A stretch of 38,355 nt of DNA from positions 1-38,355 of the forward strand of contig NZ_JAIERS010000026.1 in assembly GCF_019746665.1 (NCBI RefSeq). The letters run 5' to 3'. This stretch comes from Sphingomonas sp. (GTDB lineage: Bacteria > Pseudomonadota > Alphaproteobacteria > Sphingomonadales > Sphingomonadaceae). The notes under the pieces are model-generated. The model did not search any database. It was not told where the DNA came from and saw only the letters and a program-made list of their open reading frames with translations. This document shows, one piece after another, positions 7,081 to 15,820 of the stretch (its first letter is position 1; each line of letters begins with the position of its first letter). Position numbers and translations under genes: made by a program.

Positions 7081-7484
7081 GAGTCCGTTTCTGTGGTTTC
7101 TGGGGGAACGCCCGCATCCTCCGGCAACAGCGCCTTCACCTGCGCCATGAACGGGGCGAGCGCGATCGGGTTCGAGACATAGGCCGCCGCCCCCGCGCCG
7201 CGGATACGGTCTTCGTCGGCGCGGCTGGAATAGGCGGTCACCGCCAGGATCGGGATGTCGCGCAGCATCAGATCGCCCTTCAGCTGCGCGATCAGCTCAT
7301 GCCCGCTCACATGCGGCAGCTGGATATCAGTGATCACCAGATCGGGGGCGAAGTCGCGCGCCTGCGCCAACGCCTCGCGCCCGTCGCGCACGCCGGCCAC
7401 CGCATAGCCGTGCGCGCGCAGCAGATCGGTGAACAGCTTCAGATTGAGTTCGTTGTCCTCGACAACCAGCACGCGTTTTGCCAC
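7065..7484 (-). CDS. divK: DivK-like single-domain response regulator
   Basis: The 139-residue receiver domain starts VAKRVLVVEDNELNLKLF from a GTG at 7484 and closely follows Caulobacter DivK (VEDNELN, DIQLP, receiver end). DivK is a phospho-relay protein controlling the DivJ/PleC/CckA-CtrA cell-cycle pathway. The acidic pocket (E-D) and the phosphoacceptor Asp in ITDIQLP are present. The conserved Lys at the end of strand 5 (SKP in DivK) is Asn here (YVSNPI). The C-terminal tail after the receiver domain runs into a genomic repeat and ends SSPRA. The gene is divergent from the DUF3572 gene, with 35 bp between starts. A longer ATG start at 7520 would add unrelated residues. Confidence 0.82.
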   Translation of the reverse strand: MAKRVLVVEDNELNLKLFTDLLRAHGYAVAGVRDGREALAQARDFAPDLVITDIQLPHVSGHELIAQLKGDLMLRDIPILAVTAYSSRADEDRIRGAGAAAYVSNPIALAPFMAQVKALLPEDAGVPPETTETDSSPRA

Positions 7485-7519
7485 GGGGGCGCAGCATAGA
7501 GAGCGGGGCGCCCCAAGCA

Positions 7520-7780
7520 ATGGCCGAGACAGACCCTATCGCGCTCGCGTTGCAGGCGCTGGCGTTCGTGCTCGCCGATCAGGCGCGCGCCGAGCGGCTG
7601 CTCGCGCTCACCGGCCTCGGCGCCGCCGAGCTGCGCGCCCGGGCGGCCGAACCGGCCTTGCTCGCGGCGGTGCTGGGGTTCCTCGAAAGCTATGAGCCCG
7701 ATCTGGTCGCGGCGGCCGAGGCGCTCGGCGTCGCGCCGCCCGCGCTCGTTGCCGCCCGCCACCGCCTGGAGCAAGCATGA
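7520..7780 (+). CDS. DUF3572 family protein
   Basis: The 86-residue product contains ALAFVLADQARAERLLALTG, then LGAAELRARAAEPALLAAVLGFLESYEPDL, the all-helical pattern of DUF3572. The function is unknown. The family is commonly found beside divK in alphaproteobacteria, as here. The ATG at 7520 is chosen because family similarity begins there. The stop overlaps the HAD gene start by ATGA, so the two are translationally coupled. Confidence 0.8.
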   Translation: MAETDPIALALQALAFVLADQARAERLLALTGLGAAELRARAAEPALLAAVLGFLESYEPDLVAAAEALGVAPPALVAARHRLEQA

Positions 7781-8397
7781 AGCCTTTGGTCATCTGCGAT
7801 TGCGACGAAGTGCTGCTGCACATGGTGCGCCATTTCGGCGTGTGGCTGCGCGAGCGGCACGACATCAGCTTCGATATGTCGGGTGGCGATTTCGCGCGGG
7901 CGCTGAAGCGCGCCGATGGCTCGCTGGTCGAACGCGAGGCGATGTGGGGCCTGCTCGACGGTTTCTTCCCCGACGAGATGGAGCGCCAGACGTTGGTGCC
8001 CGGCGCGGCCGAGGCGCTGGCGGCGCTTGCCGAGCAAGCCGAGATCGTGATCCTCACCAATCTTGGCGATCACTGCCGCGACGCGCGGATCGCCCAGCTC
8101 GCGCGCTTCGGGATCGAACACCGGGTCGAGACCAACCAGGGCGGGAAGGGCGATCCGGTCGCGCGGCTGATCGCCGAACTGCGCCCGAGCGCGGCGGTGT
8201 TCGTCGATGACCTGGCGGTGCATCACGAATCGGTCGCCAAGCATGCGCCGCAGGTCCACCGGCTGCATCTGGTGAGCGAGCCCGAGCTCGCGCCGCACAT
8301 CCCCCCCGCGCCGCACGCCCATGCCCGGATCGACGACTGGCAGGCGGCCCGGCTTTGGATCGAGGAACGGCTCGCGAGCGGCCCGGCCCAGGCTTGA
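7777..8397 (+). CDS. HAD-superfamily hydrolase
   Basis: The 206-residue protein has the HAD motifs in order: DCDEV (nucleophile D8, acid D10), a LTN motif II, GKGD supplying the motif III Lys, and VFVDDL as motif IV. A small helical cap lies between motifs I and II. This makes it a probable phosphatase acting on a small metabolite; the substrate cannot be read from sequence. It overlaps the DUF3572 gene by 4 bases and is followed after 32 bases by ridA. Confidence 0.85.
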   Translation: MKPLVICDCDEVLLHMVRHFGVWLRERHDISFDMSGGDFARALKRADGSLVEREAMWGLLDGFFPDEMERQTLVPGAAEALAALAEQAEIVILTNLGDHCRDARIAQLARFGIEHRVETNQGGKGDPVARLIAELRPSAAVFVDDLAVHHESVAKHAPQVHRLHLVSEPELAPHIPPAPHAHARIDDWQAARLWIEERLASGPAQA

Positions 8398-8429
8398 CCG
8401 GCGCGGCTCGCCCCGCCAAGCCGGCGGCC

Positions 8430-8903
8430 ATGAGCAATCGAGTCGAAACCAAGCTGGCCGAACTCGGCCTCACCCTTCCCGAACCCGCCGCGCCGGTCGC
8501 GACCTATGTGCCGGCGGTGGAAGCTGGCGGCTTGCTCCATATTTCGGGGCAGATTTCCTTCGCGGCGGACGGCAGCCTGATGACTGGCCGCCTAGGCGAG
8601 GATCGCGACCTGGACTATGGCGTCGAGGCGGCGCGGCGCTGCGCGGTGATGCTCGTCGCGCAGATGAAGCGCGCGCTGGGCGGGCTGGAGCGGGTCGAGC
8701 GGATCGTGAAGCTCGGCGTGTTCGTCAATTCGGCCCCGGGGTTTACCGATCAACCGAAGGTGGCGAATGGCGCCTCGGACCTGATGGTCGCGCTGTTCGG
8801 CGATGCCGGGCGCCATGCCCGCAGCGCGGTCGGCGTCGCGTCGCTCCCGCTCGGCGTGGCGGTGGAGATCGACGCGATCGTCCAGGTGCAGAGCGCGCTT
8901 TAG
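8430..8903 (+). CDS. RidA family (YjgF/UK114) deaminase
   Basis: RidA proteins hydrolyse reactive enamine/imine intermediates released by PLP enzymes. The 157-residue protein has the long N-terminal form of the family, the LLHISGQI strand, and the C-terminal ARSAVGVASLPLGVAVEID block. That block holds the substrate-binding Arg (R131) and the family Glu (E146). Start ATG 8430 fits family length. The stop is followed at once by a T-run and then a palindromic repeat. Confidence 0.9.
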   Translation: MSNRVETKLAELGLTLPEPAAPVATYVPAVEAGGLLHISGQISFAADGSLMTGRLGEDRDLDYGVEAARRCAVMLVAQMKRALGGLERVERIVKLGVFVNSAPGFTDQPKVANGASDLMVALFGDAGRHARSAVGVASLPLGVAVEIDAIVQVQSAL

Positions 8904-8934
8904 TTTTTTTCAGCGGTGGGTGCCCGGCGCTCCT

Positions 8935-9023
8935 ACCCACCCCCAACCCCTCCCTTCCAGGGAGGGAGGCTTGAAGCTTTCCCCCCTTTACGCCCCTCCC
9001 TGAAAGTGAGGGGTTGGGGGTGG
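8935..9023. repeat. Palindromic intergenic repeat, CCCCTCCC type, copy 2
   Basis: ACCCACCCCCAACCCCTCCC at the left pairs with GAGGGGTTGGGGGTGG at the right, with a hairpin TCCCTTCCAGGGA inside. It shares 22 identical bases with the copy at 5401-5422. It lies between ridA and the FemAB-like gene, and may also terminate ridA transcription. Confidence 0.8.
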
Positions 9024-9066
9024 ATCGCTACGGCGCGCAACGCCTGCCCTTGCGCGTGGCAAAGCA

Positions 9067-10278
9067 ATGCGGGCGCTTAAACGCCTCCTTGCCCGAGCCC
9101 TTCCCCGTCGACGCAGGCGCGCTTATGTGGGCGTGGTGACCGGCTCCATCACCGCCCGTATCGCCGATGGTGTGCGCAGCATCGCGCCCGCGGCTTGGGA
9201 CGCGTGCGCGGGAGGCGGAAACCCGTTTCTCAGCCACGCTTTTCTCGCGATCCTTGAGGAATCGGGCAGCGTCGGTCCGGGATCGGGCTGGCAGGCGCTG
9301 CCGATCATCGTGGACGGCGCGGACGGCGCCCCCGCCGCGATCGCGCCCGCTTATGCCAAAAGCCACAGCCAGGGCGAATATGTGTTCGACCATGCCTGGG
9401 CCGATGCCTGGCAGCGGGCGGGCGGGGCCTATTACCCCAAGCTGCAGATCGCGGTGCCCTTCACCCCCGTGCCGGGGCCGCGCCTGCTGCTCCGTGATCC
9501 CGCGCAAGGCCCGGCGCTGATCGCGGCGATCGAGGCGGTGACGCGCCAGAACGACCTCTCTAGCGCCCACGCCACTTTCGTCGCGCCCGACCAGCTGCCG
9601 CTGTTCGAAGCGGCGGGCTGGTTGACCCGGCTCGGCACCCAGTTCCACTGGCACAATCAAGGCTATGCCAGCTTCGACGACTTTCTCGAGACGCTCGCCA
9701 GTCGCAAGCGCAAGGCGATCCGCAAGGAACGCGCGGCGGCGGTCGAAGGGCTGACCATCCGCCACTTGACCGGCGCCGAGCTGACGGAGGGCGTTTGGGA
9801 CGCCTTCTGGACCTTCTACCAGGATACCGGCAGCCGCAAATGGGGCCGGCCCTATCTCACCCGCCGCTTCTTCTCGTTGCTCGGTGAGCGGATGGGGGAC
9901 CGTACGTTGTTGATCCTGGCCGAACGCGACGGGCGGCCGATCGCCGGCGCGCTCAACCTGATCGGCGCGGAGACGCTCTATGGCCGCTACTGGGGCTGTA
10001 CCGAGGACGTGCCCTTCCTCCATTTCGAGCTCTGCTATTATCAGGCGATCGATGCCGCGATCGCGCGCGGGCTGAAGACCGTCGAGGCCGGCGCGCAAGG
10101 CGAGCACAAGCTCGCGCGCGGCTATGAACCCACGCCTACCTGGTCGGCGCATTTCCTGCCCGACGCCAATTTCCGCCGCGCCGTCGCCGACTATCTGGCG
10201 CACGAACGCGCGGCGATCGCCGCCGACGCCGAAATGCTCGCGACTATGACGCCGTTTCGGAAGGCGGCGGCGGGGTAA
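9067..10278 (+). CDS. FemAB-like/GNAT-fold acyltransferase (PF04339 type)
   Basis: The protein resembles the alphaproteobacterial family once called DUF482, now grouped with FemAB-like peptidogalycan acyltransferases. Signatures include NPFLSHAFLAILEESGS, YVFDHAWADAWQRAGG, PYYPKLQ-type and PVPGPRLL segments in the first half. The second half has the GNAT-like RKRKAIRKERAAA and KWGRPYLTRRFF regions, ending with EAGAQGEHKLARGY. The substrate is unknown. The first 20 residues from ATG 9067 are an Arg-rich stretch unlike the family, so a GTG at 9127-9136 may be the real start. The 3' end overlaps the convergent gene by 35 bases. Confidence 0.82.
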   Translation: MRALKRLLARALPRRRRRAYVGVVTGSITARIADGVRSIAPAAWDACAGGGNPFLSHAFLAILEESGSVGPGSGWQALPIIVDGADGAPAAIAPAYAKSHSQGEYVFDHAWADAWQRAGGAYYPKLQIAVPFTPVPGPRLLLRDPAQGPALIAAIEAVTRQNDLSSAHATFVAPDQLPLFEAAGWLTRLGTQFHWHNQGYASFDDFLETLASRKRKAIRKERAAAVEGLTIRHLTGAELTEGVWDAFWTFYQDTGSRKWGRPYLTRRFFSLLGERMGDRTLLILAERDGRPIAGALNLIGAETLYGRYWGCTEDVPFLHFELCYYQAIDAAIARGLKTVEAGAQGEHKLARGYEPTPTWSAHFLPDANFRRAVADYLAHERAAIAADAEMLATMTPFRKAAAG

Positions 10279-11887
10279 GCTCTTCCTGGCTCACCTTGGG
10301 GCCTTCGGCGTCATGGTCCACCTCGTAGAGGCCGCTGCGCGTTTCGGCATCGTACCACAACGGTTTCAGCCCTTTGAGCAGCGCGGGGTCGAAGGGCGGC
10401 GGGCTCAGGATCCACACATAATCGAAGCTGTAACGCGGGAAGAGCACAAGCGAGCGCTTGAGCGGGCGCCACCATTGGCGCGGGCATTGCTCATGCGTCA
10501 CCAGCTGCGAGGGATCGTGCGCGAAGCCGCGCAGGCGGTAGCGCACCGTCAGCAGCTGCGCGCCGGCCATCGACCACTGATCGTTGGTATAAGCGAGCTT
10601 GCGTTCCAGCGCGAGCGCGGGGACGTGTTGCAGCCGGCTCATGAACCACTGATTGTTGCACGTCTCGCCGACGAACGAGATCAGCCGCGCCCCCTCGGGC
10701 AGCTTGTCGAGCGCGGCGAGCTGGCGTTGATAGCTCTTGGCATAGAGATAGAAGCTCGCGGTGTTGCCCGCGATCCGCACCAGGAAGAAGGCGAGACCCA
10801 GCGCCGCGATCGTCGCCGCCCCGCGCAGCGACACGCCCTTTCGGGGGCGCAGCGCGATCACGCCGATCGCGAGCATGAACGGTGCTAGGCGCATGTCGGC
10901 ATAGGCGGATCCGAACACGATCCGCGGCAACAGCAGATAGACCGCGAGCAGGAACAGCGCGGAGAGCAGCAGGTTGCGCGAAAATTCGATGCTCGCATCG
11001 CGCGCCCCGCGCAACAGGATGAAGTAGAGTATCGCGGCCGAGGCTATATCGAACGCCTGCCAGCGATCGCGCAGCACCATCGTCACCCAGCCGATCTTGG
11101 CGCGCCAGTTGAACCAGTCGGTAGTGCGCCCGGTGACATTACCCTCCGAGCGCCAGGCGATCATCAGCAGCATCGGCGGCGCGAGCGGCAGGCATCCCAG
11201 CCCGGCGCGAAACCAGGCCGACACCCAGTGCCGGACGCGCTCACCGAAGCTGTTGAAGTTCTGCGGCAGGCGATCATGCTGGCGGATCATCTCGGCCGAA
11301 AAGGCCAGCACCCCCAACGCGCCCCACCCGAAGGTGTGGCACACCCACAGCAGGCACGACAGCGGCACGAACAGCGCCGCGCGCAGCCGGAACTTGCCGA
11401 GCCGCGCCAGCCGCAACCACAAGGCGAACAGGTTAAGCGCGAACGCCATCGACAGCGCGAAGTTCACGAACCCGAAATGCAGCGGGAAGCTGTAGGCGAG
11501 TGGCAAGGCGAACAGCGTGGTCGGCGGGATGCGCCCGTGTACCTCGCGCGCGATCCACAGCAGCCCGGCGACGGTGAGGACCGGGATCGTGATGACGATG
11601 AGCTTCACCGCCAGCTCCAGATCACCTCCAACCAGCGGGGTGAGCGGGACGATCAGCAGATCGACCCCCAAATTGCCGATCAGCTGCCAGCGAAAGTCAT
11701 ACCAGTCGTTCAGCCAGATCATCCGGTCGTGATCGAGCTGGACGCGGTAGCGCCCCATATGGCCGGGCAGATCGAGCAGCGGCGGAATTTGCGGGTAGAG
11801 CAACGGCACGGCCGCGATCAGCGCCACCGCGATCACGAACCAGCGCTGTTCCCACCAATGCCGCTCGGCGGTTGCCCATTGTGCCAT
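10244..11887 (-). CDS. Polytopic membrane protein, possible GT-C-type glycosyltransferase
   Basis: The 547-residue protein has roughly 10-11 hydrophobic segments between residues 17 and 390, then a soluble C-terminal region of about 150 residues rich in Trp, Tyr and Arg. The first extracytoplasmic loop has LDLPGHMGRYRVQLDHD, an acidic/His arrangement reminiscent of loop 1 in GT-C transferases. No family is securely recognised. It follows a second large membrane protein on the same strand after about 65 bases and probably shares its transcript. A role in envelope glycan assembly is inferred from this context. Confidence 0.7.
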   Translation of the reverse strand: MAQWATAERHWWEQRWFVIAVALIAAVPLLYPQIPPLLDLPGHMGRYRVQLDHDRMIWLNDWYDFRWQLIGNLGVDLLIVPLTPLVGGDLELAVKLIVITIPVLTVAGLLWIAREVHGRIPPTTLFALPLAYSFPLHFGFVNFALSMAFALNLFALWLRLARLGKFRLRAALFVPLSCLLWVCHTFGWGALGVLAFSAEMIRQHDRLPQNFNSFGERVRHWVSAWFRAGLGCLPLAPPMLLMIAWRSEGNVTGRTTDWFNWRAKIGWVTMVLRDRWQAFDIASAAILYFILLRGARDASIEFSRNLLLSALFLLAVYLLLPRIVFGSAYADMRLAPFMLAIGVIALRPRKGVSLRGAATIAALGLAFFLVRIAGNTASFYLYAKSYQRQLAALDKLPEGARLISFVGETCNNQWFMSRLQHVPALALERKLAYTNDQWSMAGAQLLTVRYRLRGFAHDPSQLVTHEQCPRQWWRPLKRSLVLFPRYSFDYVWILSPPPFDPALLKGLKPLWYDAETRSGLYEVDHDAEGPKVSQEELTPPPPSETAS

Positions 11888-11952
11888 CGCGGCGCCTTAC
11901 GAGCGCGATGGGGCAGGGGGCAAGGGGGCAGGAGCCAGGGCGGCGCCGCGGA

Positions 11953-13755
11953 TTACGGTTGATCGAGCCAGCGGCGCACGCGCCACAGCCGGAGCCGCGA
12001 GTTGCCAAGCGCGAGCCGTTCGAACCCAGCGGGCGCGCGATCACGCGCAAGATCGGCGGCCAGGCTGTGCGGAAAACGCTCCAGCAGGTCGATTTCCTCG
12101 AAGTCGCCCGGACAGAATGCGACATAATCGATTCGCCACAGGCGCCCGATCGGCCGCGCCGCCGCCGCGGGCGACAGGAAGAAGCGGTACATCGCGATGT
12201 TGCCGGCATTGTTGCGGTGATAGCCGGCGCCGACGGTCGCGTGGTGCGTACTGCCGACGAGGTAGCTCGCCATGTTGGTCGGCGCCATGATCACGCCTGC
12301 CGGGTAGCGGTCGACCGCCACCCAGGTGTCGCCCCGGTTGCACAGAATTTGCGCGGTCACGTCGCGGCTGATCGCGATGCCGGGCGGCGGGGGAGGGCTG
12401 GTGAGCCGGTCGATCGTGTCGGGAATGACCGCGTAGGCGACTCCCGCCGAACCAAGCCAAGCCGCGACCATGGGCACCGCGCGACCCGTTTTCCGTACGC
12501 GCGCGACGAAGCCCGCCAGCAAGGGCACGCTGAGCGGCACGCCAAGATAAACGCCGCGCAATTGCGCCAGGATCACCAAACCCGAGGCGAGCACCGCGCC
12601 GGCGACGGGCAGGATCAGCGGCCAGCGTCGTCCAGCCCGCGCCAGCGCCCAAAGCGCTGCGACGATCCCCGCGATCATCAATCCGGCGAGCCCGATCACG
12701 CGGACCACCGAATCCTGCGCGAAGACGCTGTTGGCCTCGTCGATATGCGTGATGAAGTTCTTGAGCAGGAAGGGATCGACCTGCCCATAAGGCCCGGCGA
12801 GGCAGGCGGGATAGGCGTGGAATACCGCGAGCGCCGTGCCGATCGCGCCCACCGCCCCGATCCCCGCCCGCCATGCCGAGCCGCGCAGCCACGGCGTCGC
12901 CCCCGCCAGCAGCGCGAGCACCGCGCTTTCGCCCAGGATCGCGGCGCTGGAGGCGGGGGTGAAGCTGTCGCACAGATTGTTCGGCCAGTAATTCGGCCGC
13001 ATCGTCAGCAGAAACACAAGCGTCAGACCGCCCAGGCCCGCGGCGAGCCCCGTCAGGCGTACGCGCTCCCGTATGCCACGCACCACCCAGATCAGCCCCG
13101 CCGCCCCGATCAGGCCCACGACTTGCGGCAGCGTTTCCAGCCCGATCATCAGGCTGCACGCCATGGCGAGACCGGCAATCAAGCCGCTGGCCCCGGTCGG
13201 CCTGGCGATCAGCGCGCGCGCGGCGACCAGCACCGTCACCACCTGCAACGCGTGGTGATCGATGCGACCGGGCACGAACAGGCTCGTCGCCGGGAAAGCG
13301 AGCGCCGTCAGCACGATCGCGACCGGCGCGGCCGGATCGCGCCACAATTTGCGAGCGATCGAGGCGATCAGCAGCATCGCCGCCACCAGCAGCAGCGGCG
13401 GATAGAGCGATACCGCGACCAGCTCCGCGCCATGCTGGCCGAGCAGCGGCGTACCAAGCACGATCATCGCCGCCGGCACGAAATCGTTGAGGCGCGACCA
13501 GTGCATCGGCGATCCCGCCGGCGGCGCCATGCGATACTGGGTCCAGTCGTTGAACGCTTGCCCGCCGAGCCAGTCGCGGATTTGCGCCAGCCGCATCATG
13601 TCGTCGGCATCGGGCAGGATCAGCTGGGAGAGCTGCGGCCAGTCGCGCGCGGCGCGGCTGAACGACAGGATCGCGACCAGCGCCAGCGCGATGAGCAGAT
13701 CGCGCCGCCACCGCGCGCGGCGCGCCTGGCCGCTGTCGATCCGTTGCTGTTCCAT
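11953..13755 (-). CDS. STT3/GT-C-like integral membrane glycosyltransferase
   Basis: The 600-residue protein has about 11-12 membrane helices. After helix 1, the first periplasmic loop carries DADDMMRLAQIRDWL (acidic residues D49, D51, D52) and then PPAGSPMHWSRLNDF. A DxD-type motif in loop 1 followed by a conserved loop is typical of GT-C enzymes such as STT3/PglB, which use polyprenyl-linked sugar donors. The C-terminal third is soluble. Start ATG 13755 is chosen for its GAGGGGG ribosome site; 13788 is an alternative. It is divergent from the GT2 gene. The acceptor is unknown. Confidence 0.7.
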   Translation of the reverse strand: MEQQRIDSGQARRARWRRDLLIALALVAILSFSRAARDWPQLSQLILPDADDMMRLAQIRDWLGGQAFNDWTQYRMAPPAGSPMHWSRLNDFVPAAMIVLGTPLLGQHGAELVAVSLYPPLLLVAAMLLIASIARKLWRDPAAPVAIVLTALAFPATSLFVPGRIDHHALQVVTVLVAARALIARPTGASGLIAGLAMACSLMIGLETLPQVVGLIGAAGLIWVVRGIRERVRLTGLAAGLGGLTLVFLLTMRPNYWPNNLCDSFTPASSAAILGESAVLALLAGATPWLRGSAWRAGIGAVGAIGTALAVFHAYPACLAGPYGQVDPFLLKNFITHIDEANSVFAQDSVVRVIGLAGLMIAGIVAALWALARAGRRWPLILPVAGAVLASGLVILAQLRGVYLGVPLSVPLLAGFVARVRKTGRAVPMVAAWLGSAGVAYAVIPDTIDRLTSPPPPPGIAISRDVTAQILCNRGDTWVAVDRYPAGVIMAPTNMASYLVGSTHHATVGAGYHRNNAGNIAMYRFFLSPAAAARPIGRLWRIDYVAFCPGDFEEIDLLERFPHSLAADLARDRAPAGFERLALGNSRLRLWRVRRWLDQP

Positions 13756-13861
13756 GCCGTCCCCCTCGATCCCTCTGGCGCCCGCCATAACGGCTAATCC
13801 TTAACCATGTTTTCAGCCCTGGCTGGCATGTCGGAAGGCGAACGATCCGGGGGAGGATGGA

Positions 13862-15076
13862 ATGCCGGCAGCCGCCAGGGCGCAGATCGCACCTTTTGTC
13901 GCGAACGACGGGCGGGAGCGCGCGCCGTCGCCGATCGAACTTTCGATCGTTATGCCCTGCCTGAACGAGGCCGAGACGCTCGCCATCTGCATCCGCAAGG
14001 CGCAGCGCTTCCTCGAGGAAAGCGGCGTTTCGGGCGAAGTGATCGTCGCCGATAACGGTTCGACCGACGGATCGCGCCAGATCGCGACCGGCATGGGCGC
14101 GCGCCTCGTCGGGGTGAACGAGCGTGGCTATGGCGCGGCGCTGATCGGTGGAATCGCCGCGGCACGCGGGCGCTATGTCGTGATGGGCGACGCCGATGAT
14201 AGCTATGATTTCGCCAATCTGATGCCCTTCGTCGAGGCGTTGCGCGCCGGCGGGCAGCTGGTGATGGGCAACCGCTTCAAGGGCGGGATCGCGCCGGGGG
14301 CGATGCCGCCGCTGCACCGTTATCTGGGCAACCCGGTGCTGAGCTTCCTCGGTCGGCGCTTCTACAACGCGCCGGTCGGCGATTTCCATTGCGGGCTGCG
14401 CGGCTTCGATCGCGCCGCCATTCAGGAGCTGCAACTGCGTACCACCGGCATGGAATTCGCCAGCGAAATGGTGGTGAAGGCGGTGCTTTACGGGCTCGAC
14501 GTGCGCGAGGTGCCGACGACGCTGCGCCCCGATGGCCGCAGCCGCGCCCCGCATCTGCGCACCTGGCGCGACGGCTGGCGCCACTTGCGCTTTCTGCTCA
14601 CCTATGCGCCGCGCGTGCTGTTCGTGCTGCCCGGGCTCGCGCTCGCGCTACCCGGCGCGGCGGCGGTGGGCGTGCTCGCGCTCGGCAGTGTCGAGGTCGG
14701 CGGGGTGGAACTCAGCGCGACGACGATGTTGTTCGCGGCGATGGCGCTGCTGCTCGGCAGCCAGCTGATCGGTTTCGGCATCGTCGCGCGGCTGTTCGGC
14801 GCGGCGAACGCGATGTGGCCCGTCAGCACGCGCGTCGCGCGCTTCCGCCGCCTGTTCAGCGTCGAGCGCGGCTGCCAGCTGGGCGCCGGGCTGATGCTGG
14901 CCGGTTTGATCGGCGCGGGGTTGCTGTTCTGGCGCTGGCAAGGGCAGGACTTCGGGCCGATGGAGCCGGTTACGCTGATGCGGCTCGCGATTCCGGCGAT
15001 GCTGGCGACGTTGCTCGGCGCGCAGACGGTGTTCACCAGCTTCCTGATCGGGCTGATCGACCGCGGCGACCGCTGA
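13862..15076 (+). CDS. GT2 glycosyltransferase, dolichol/polyprenyl-phosphate sugar synthase-like
   Basis: The N-terminal 250 residues form a GT-A domain with VMPCLNEAETL, ADNGSTDGS and the metal-binding DADD (D110-D113), then FHCGLRGFDR. This is the DPM1-like pattern of enzymes that load a sugar from a nucleotide onto a polyprenyl phosphate. The C-terminal 150 residues contain four hydrophobic segments that anchor it in the membrane. The start ATG 13862 has a GGGGGAGG ribosome site. It lies next to two GT-C-like genes that could consume its product. A near-perfect terminator follows. Confidence 0.88.
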   Translation: MPAAARAQIAPFVANDGRERAPSPIELSIVMPCLNEAETLAICIRKAQRFLEESGVSGEVIVADNGSTDGSRQIATGMGARLVGVNERGYGAALIGGIAAARGRYVVMGDADDSYDFANLMPFVEALRAGGQLVMGNRFKGGIAPGAMPPLHRYLGNPVLSFLGRRFYNAPVGDFHCGLRGFDRAAIQELQLRTTGMEFASEMVVKAVLYGLDVREVPTTLRPDGRSRAPHLRTWRDGWRHLRFLLTYAPRVLFVLPGLALALPGAAAVGVLALGSVEVGGVELSATTMLFAAMALLLGSQLIGFGIVARLFGAANAMWPVSTRVARFRRLFSVERGCQLGAGLMLAGLIGAGLLFWRWQGQDFGPMEPVTLMRLAIPAMLATLLGAQTVFTSFLIGLIDRGDR

Positions 15077-15097
15077 GCGGTCGACGCCGCCCGAGGC

Positions 15098-15141
15098 ACA
15101 TAAAAACGGCCGGGATCACGCGATCCCGGCCGTTTTTATGT
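15098..15141. terminator. Bidirectional intrinsic terminator
   Basis: A perfect 20-bp inverted repeat (ACATAAAAACGGCCGGGATC and its complement) encloses a 4-base loop ACGC. Each strand therefore gives a GC-rich stem followed by TTTTTATGT. It lies between the convergent GT2 and methyltransferase genes and serves both. Confidence 0.95.
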
Positions 15142-15159
15142 CAAGCTGGCCGTGCGCCG

Positions 15160-15750
15160 TTACCGGCTGAGCACGCCCACGAAGTGCAGCTTGCGATCGA
15201 ACAGCCAGCCGAACGGCCGCGGATAGAGCGATAGCCGCGTCGCGAGGGCGCTGGTCTTCAGCCCCAGCCGCTGCCACACCGCGCCCCATTCACGGCTGCT
15301 GAGATAGTTATAGGGCAGCCGCACGCCGTGCGCCGCGTTGCCCACCCAGTCCATCAGCCGCAGCGTTGGCCCGGCGGCGAGGCCATCGCGGAAATGATCC
15401 TTGATCACCACCTGGCCCGCAACGCGCGCGATTTCGGCCAGCACGATGGCGGGATCGTCGGTGTGGTGCAGCACATCGACCACCATCGCCGCGTCGAAGC
15501 TGTTGTCGGCATGGGGGATGTGGGTGCCGTCATAGGCGATCACCGGAATCGCGGTGTTCGGGCGCACCAGTACGTCGATCCCCTCGATCCGCACATCCGG
15601 GCGCAGCTGCATCACCAGCGCCGCGAGATCGCCGCTCCCGCAACCAACGTCGAGCACCCGCGCGCCCTTTGGCAGGCGCTCGGCGATGAGCGTGGCGAGC
15701 CGCCGCACGCGGCGCCCGAAAACGAGTTTGGCATGAACCTGCTGCAACAT
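15160..15750 (-). CDS. Class I SAM-dependent methyltransferase
   Basis: The 196-residue protein has SAM motif I VLDVGCGSGD (residues 32-41), an acidic strand-2 end (IEGIDV), and the motif AMVVDVLHHTDDPAIVLAE typical of the Methyltransf_11/UbiE-like group. The C-terminal half contains DWVGNAAHGVRLPYNYLS. The substrate is unknown; proximity to glycosyltransferases suggests a lipid or glycan. The ATG at 15750 is preceded by GGGGGAG. Confidence 0.87.
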   Translation of the reverse strand: MLQQVHAKLVFGRRVRRLATLIAERLPKGARVLDVGCGSGDLAALVMQLRPDVRIEGIDVLVRPNTAIPVIAYDGTHIPHADNSFDAAMVVDVLHHTDDPAIVLAEIARVAGQVVIKDHFRDGLAAGPTLRLMDWVGNAAHGVRLPYNYLSSREWGAVWQRLGLKTSALATRLSLYPRPFGWLFDRKLHFVGVLSR

Positions 15751-15820
15751 GGCGCTGCTCCCCCTTATCAGTCAGCGCCAGGGTTGCCGCACAAGCGGCC
15801 AATATTTGGTTAACGAGCCC

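Noticed and set aside
11872..13797. 641-residue open frame on the plus strand
   Set aside because: Antisense to the membrane protein gene, rich in Arg, Gln and His, with no recognisable domain.
12041..14584. Very long 847-residue open frame on the minus strand
   Set aside because: It overlaps the STT3-like gene and the GT2 gene in other frames; its Arg/Ala-rich composition is typical of shadow frames in GC-rich DNA.
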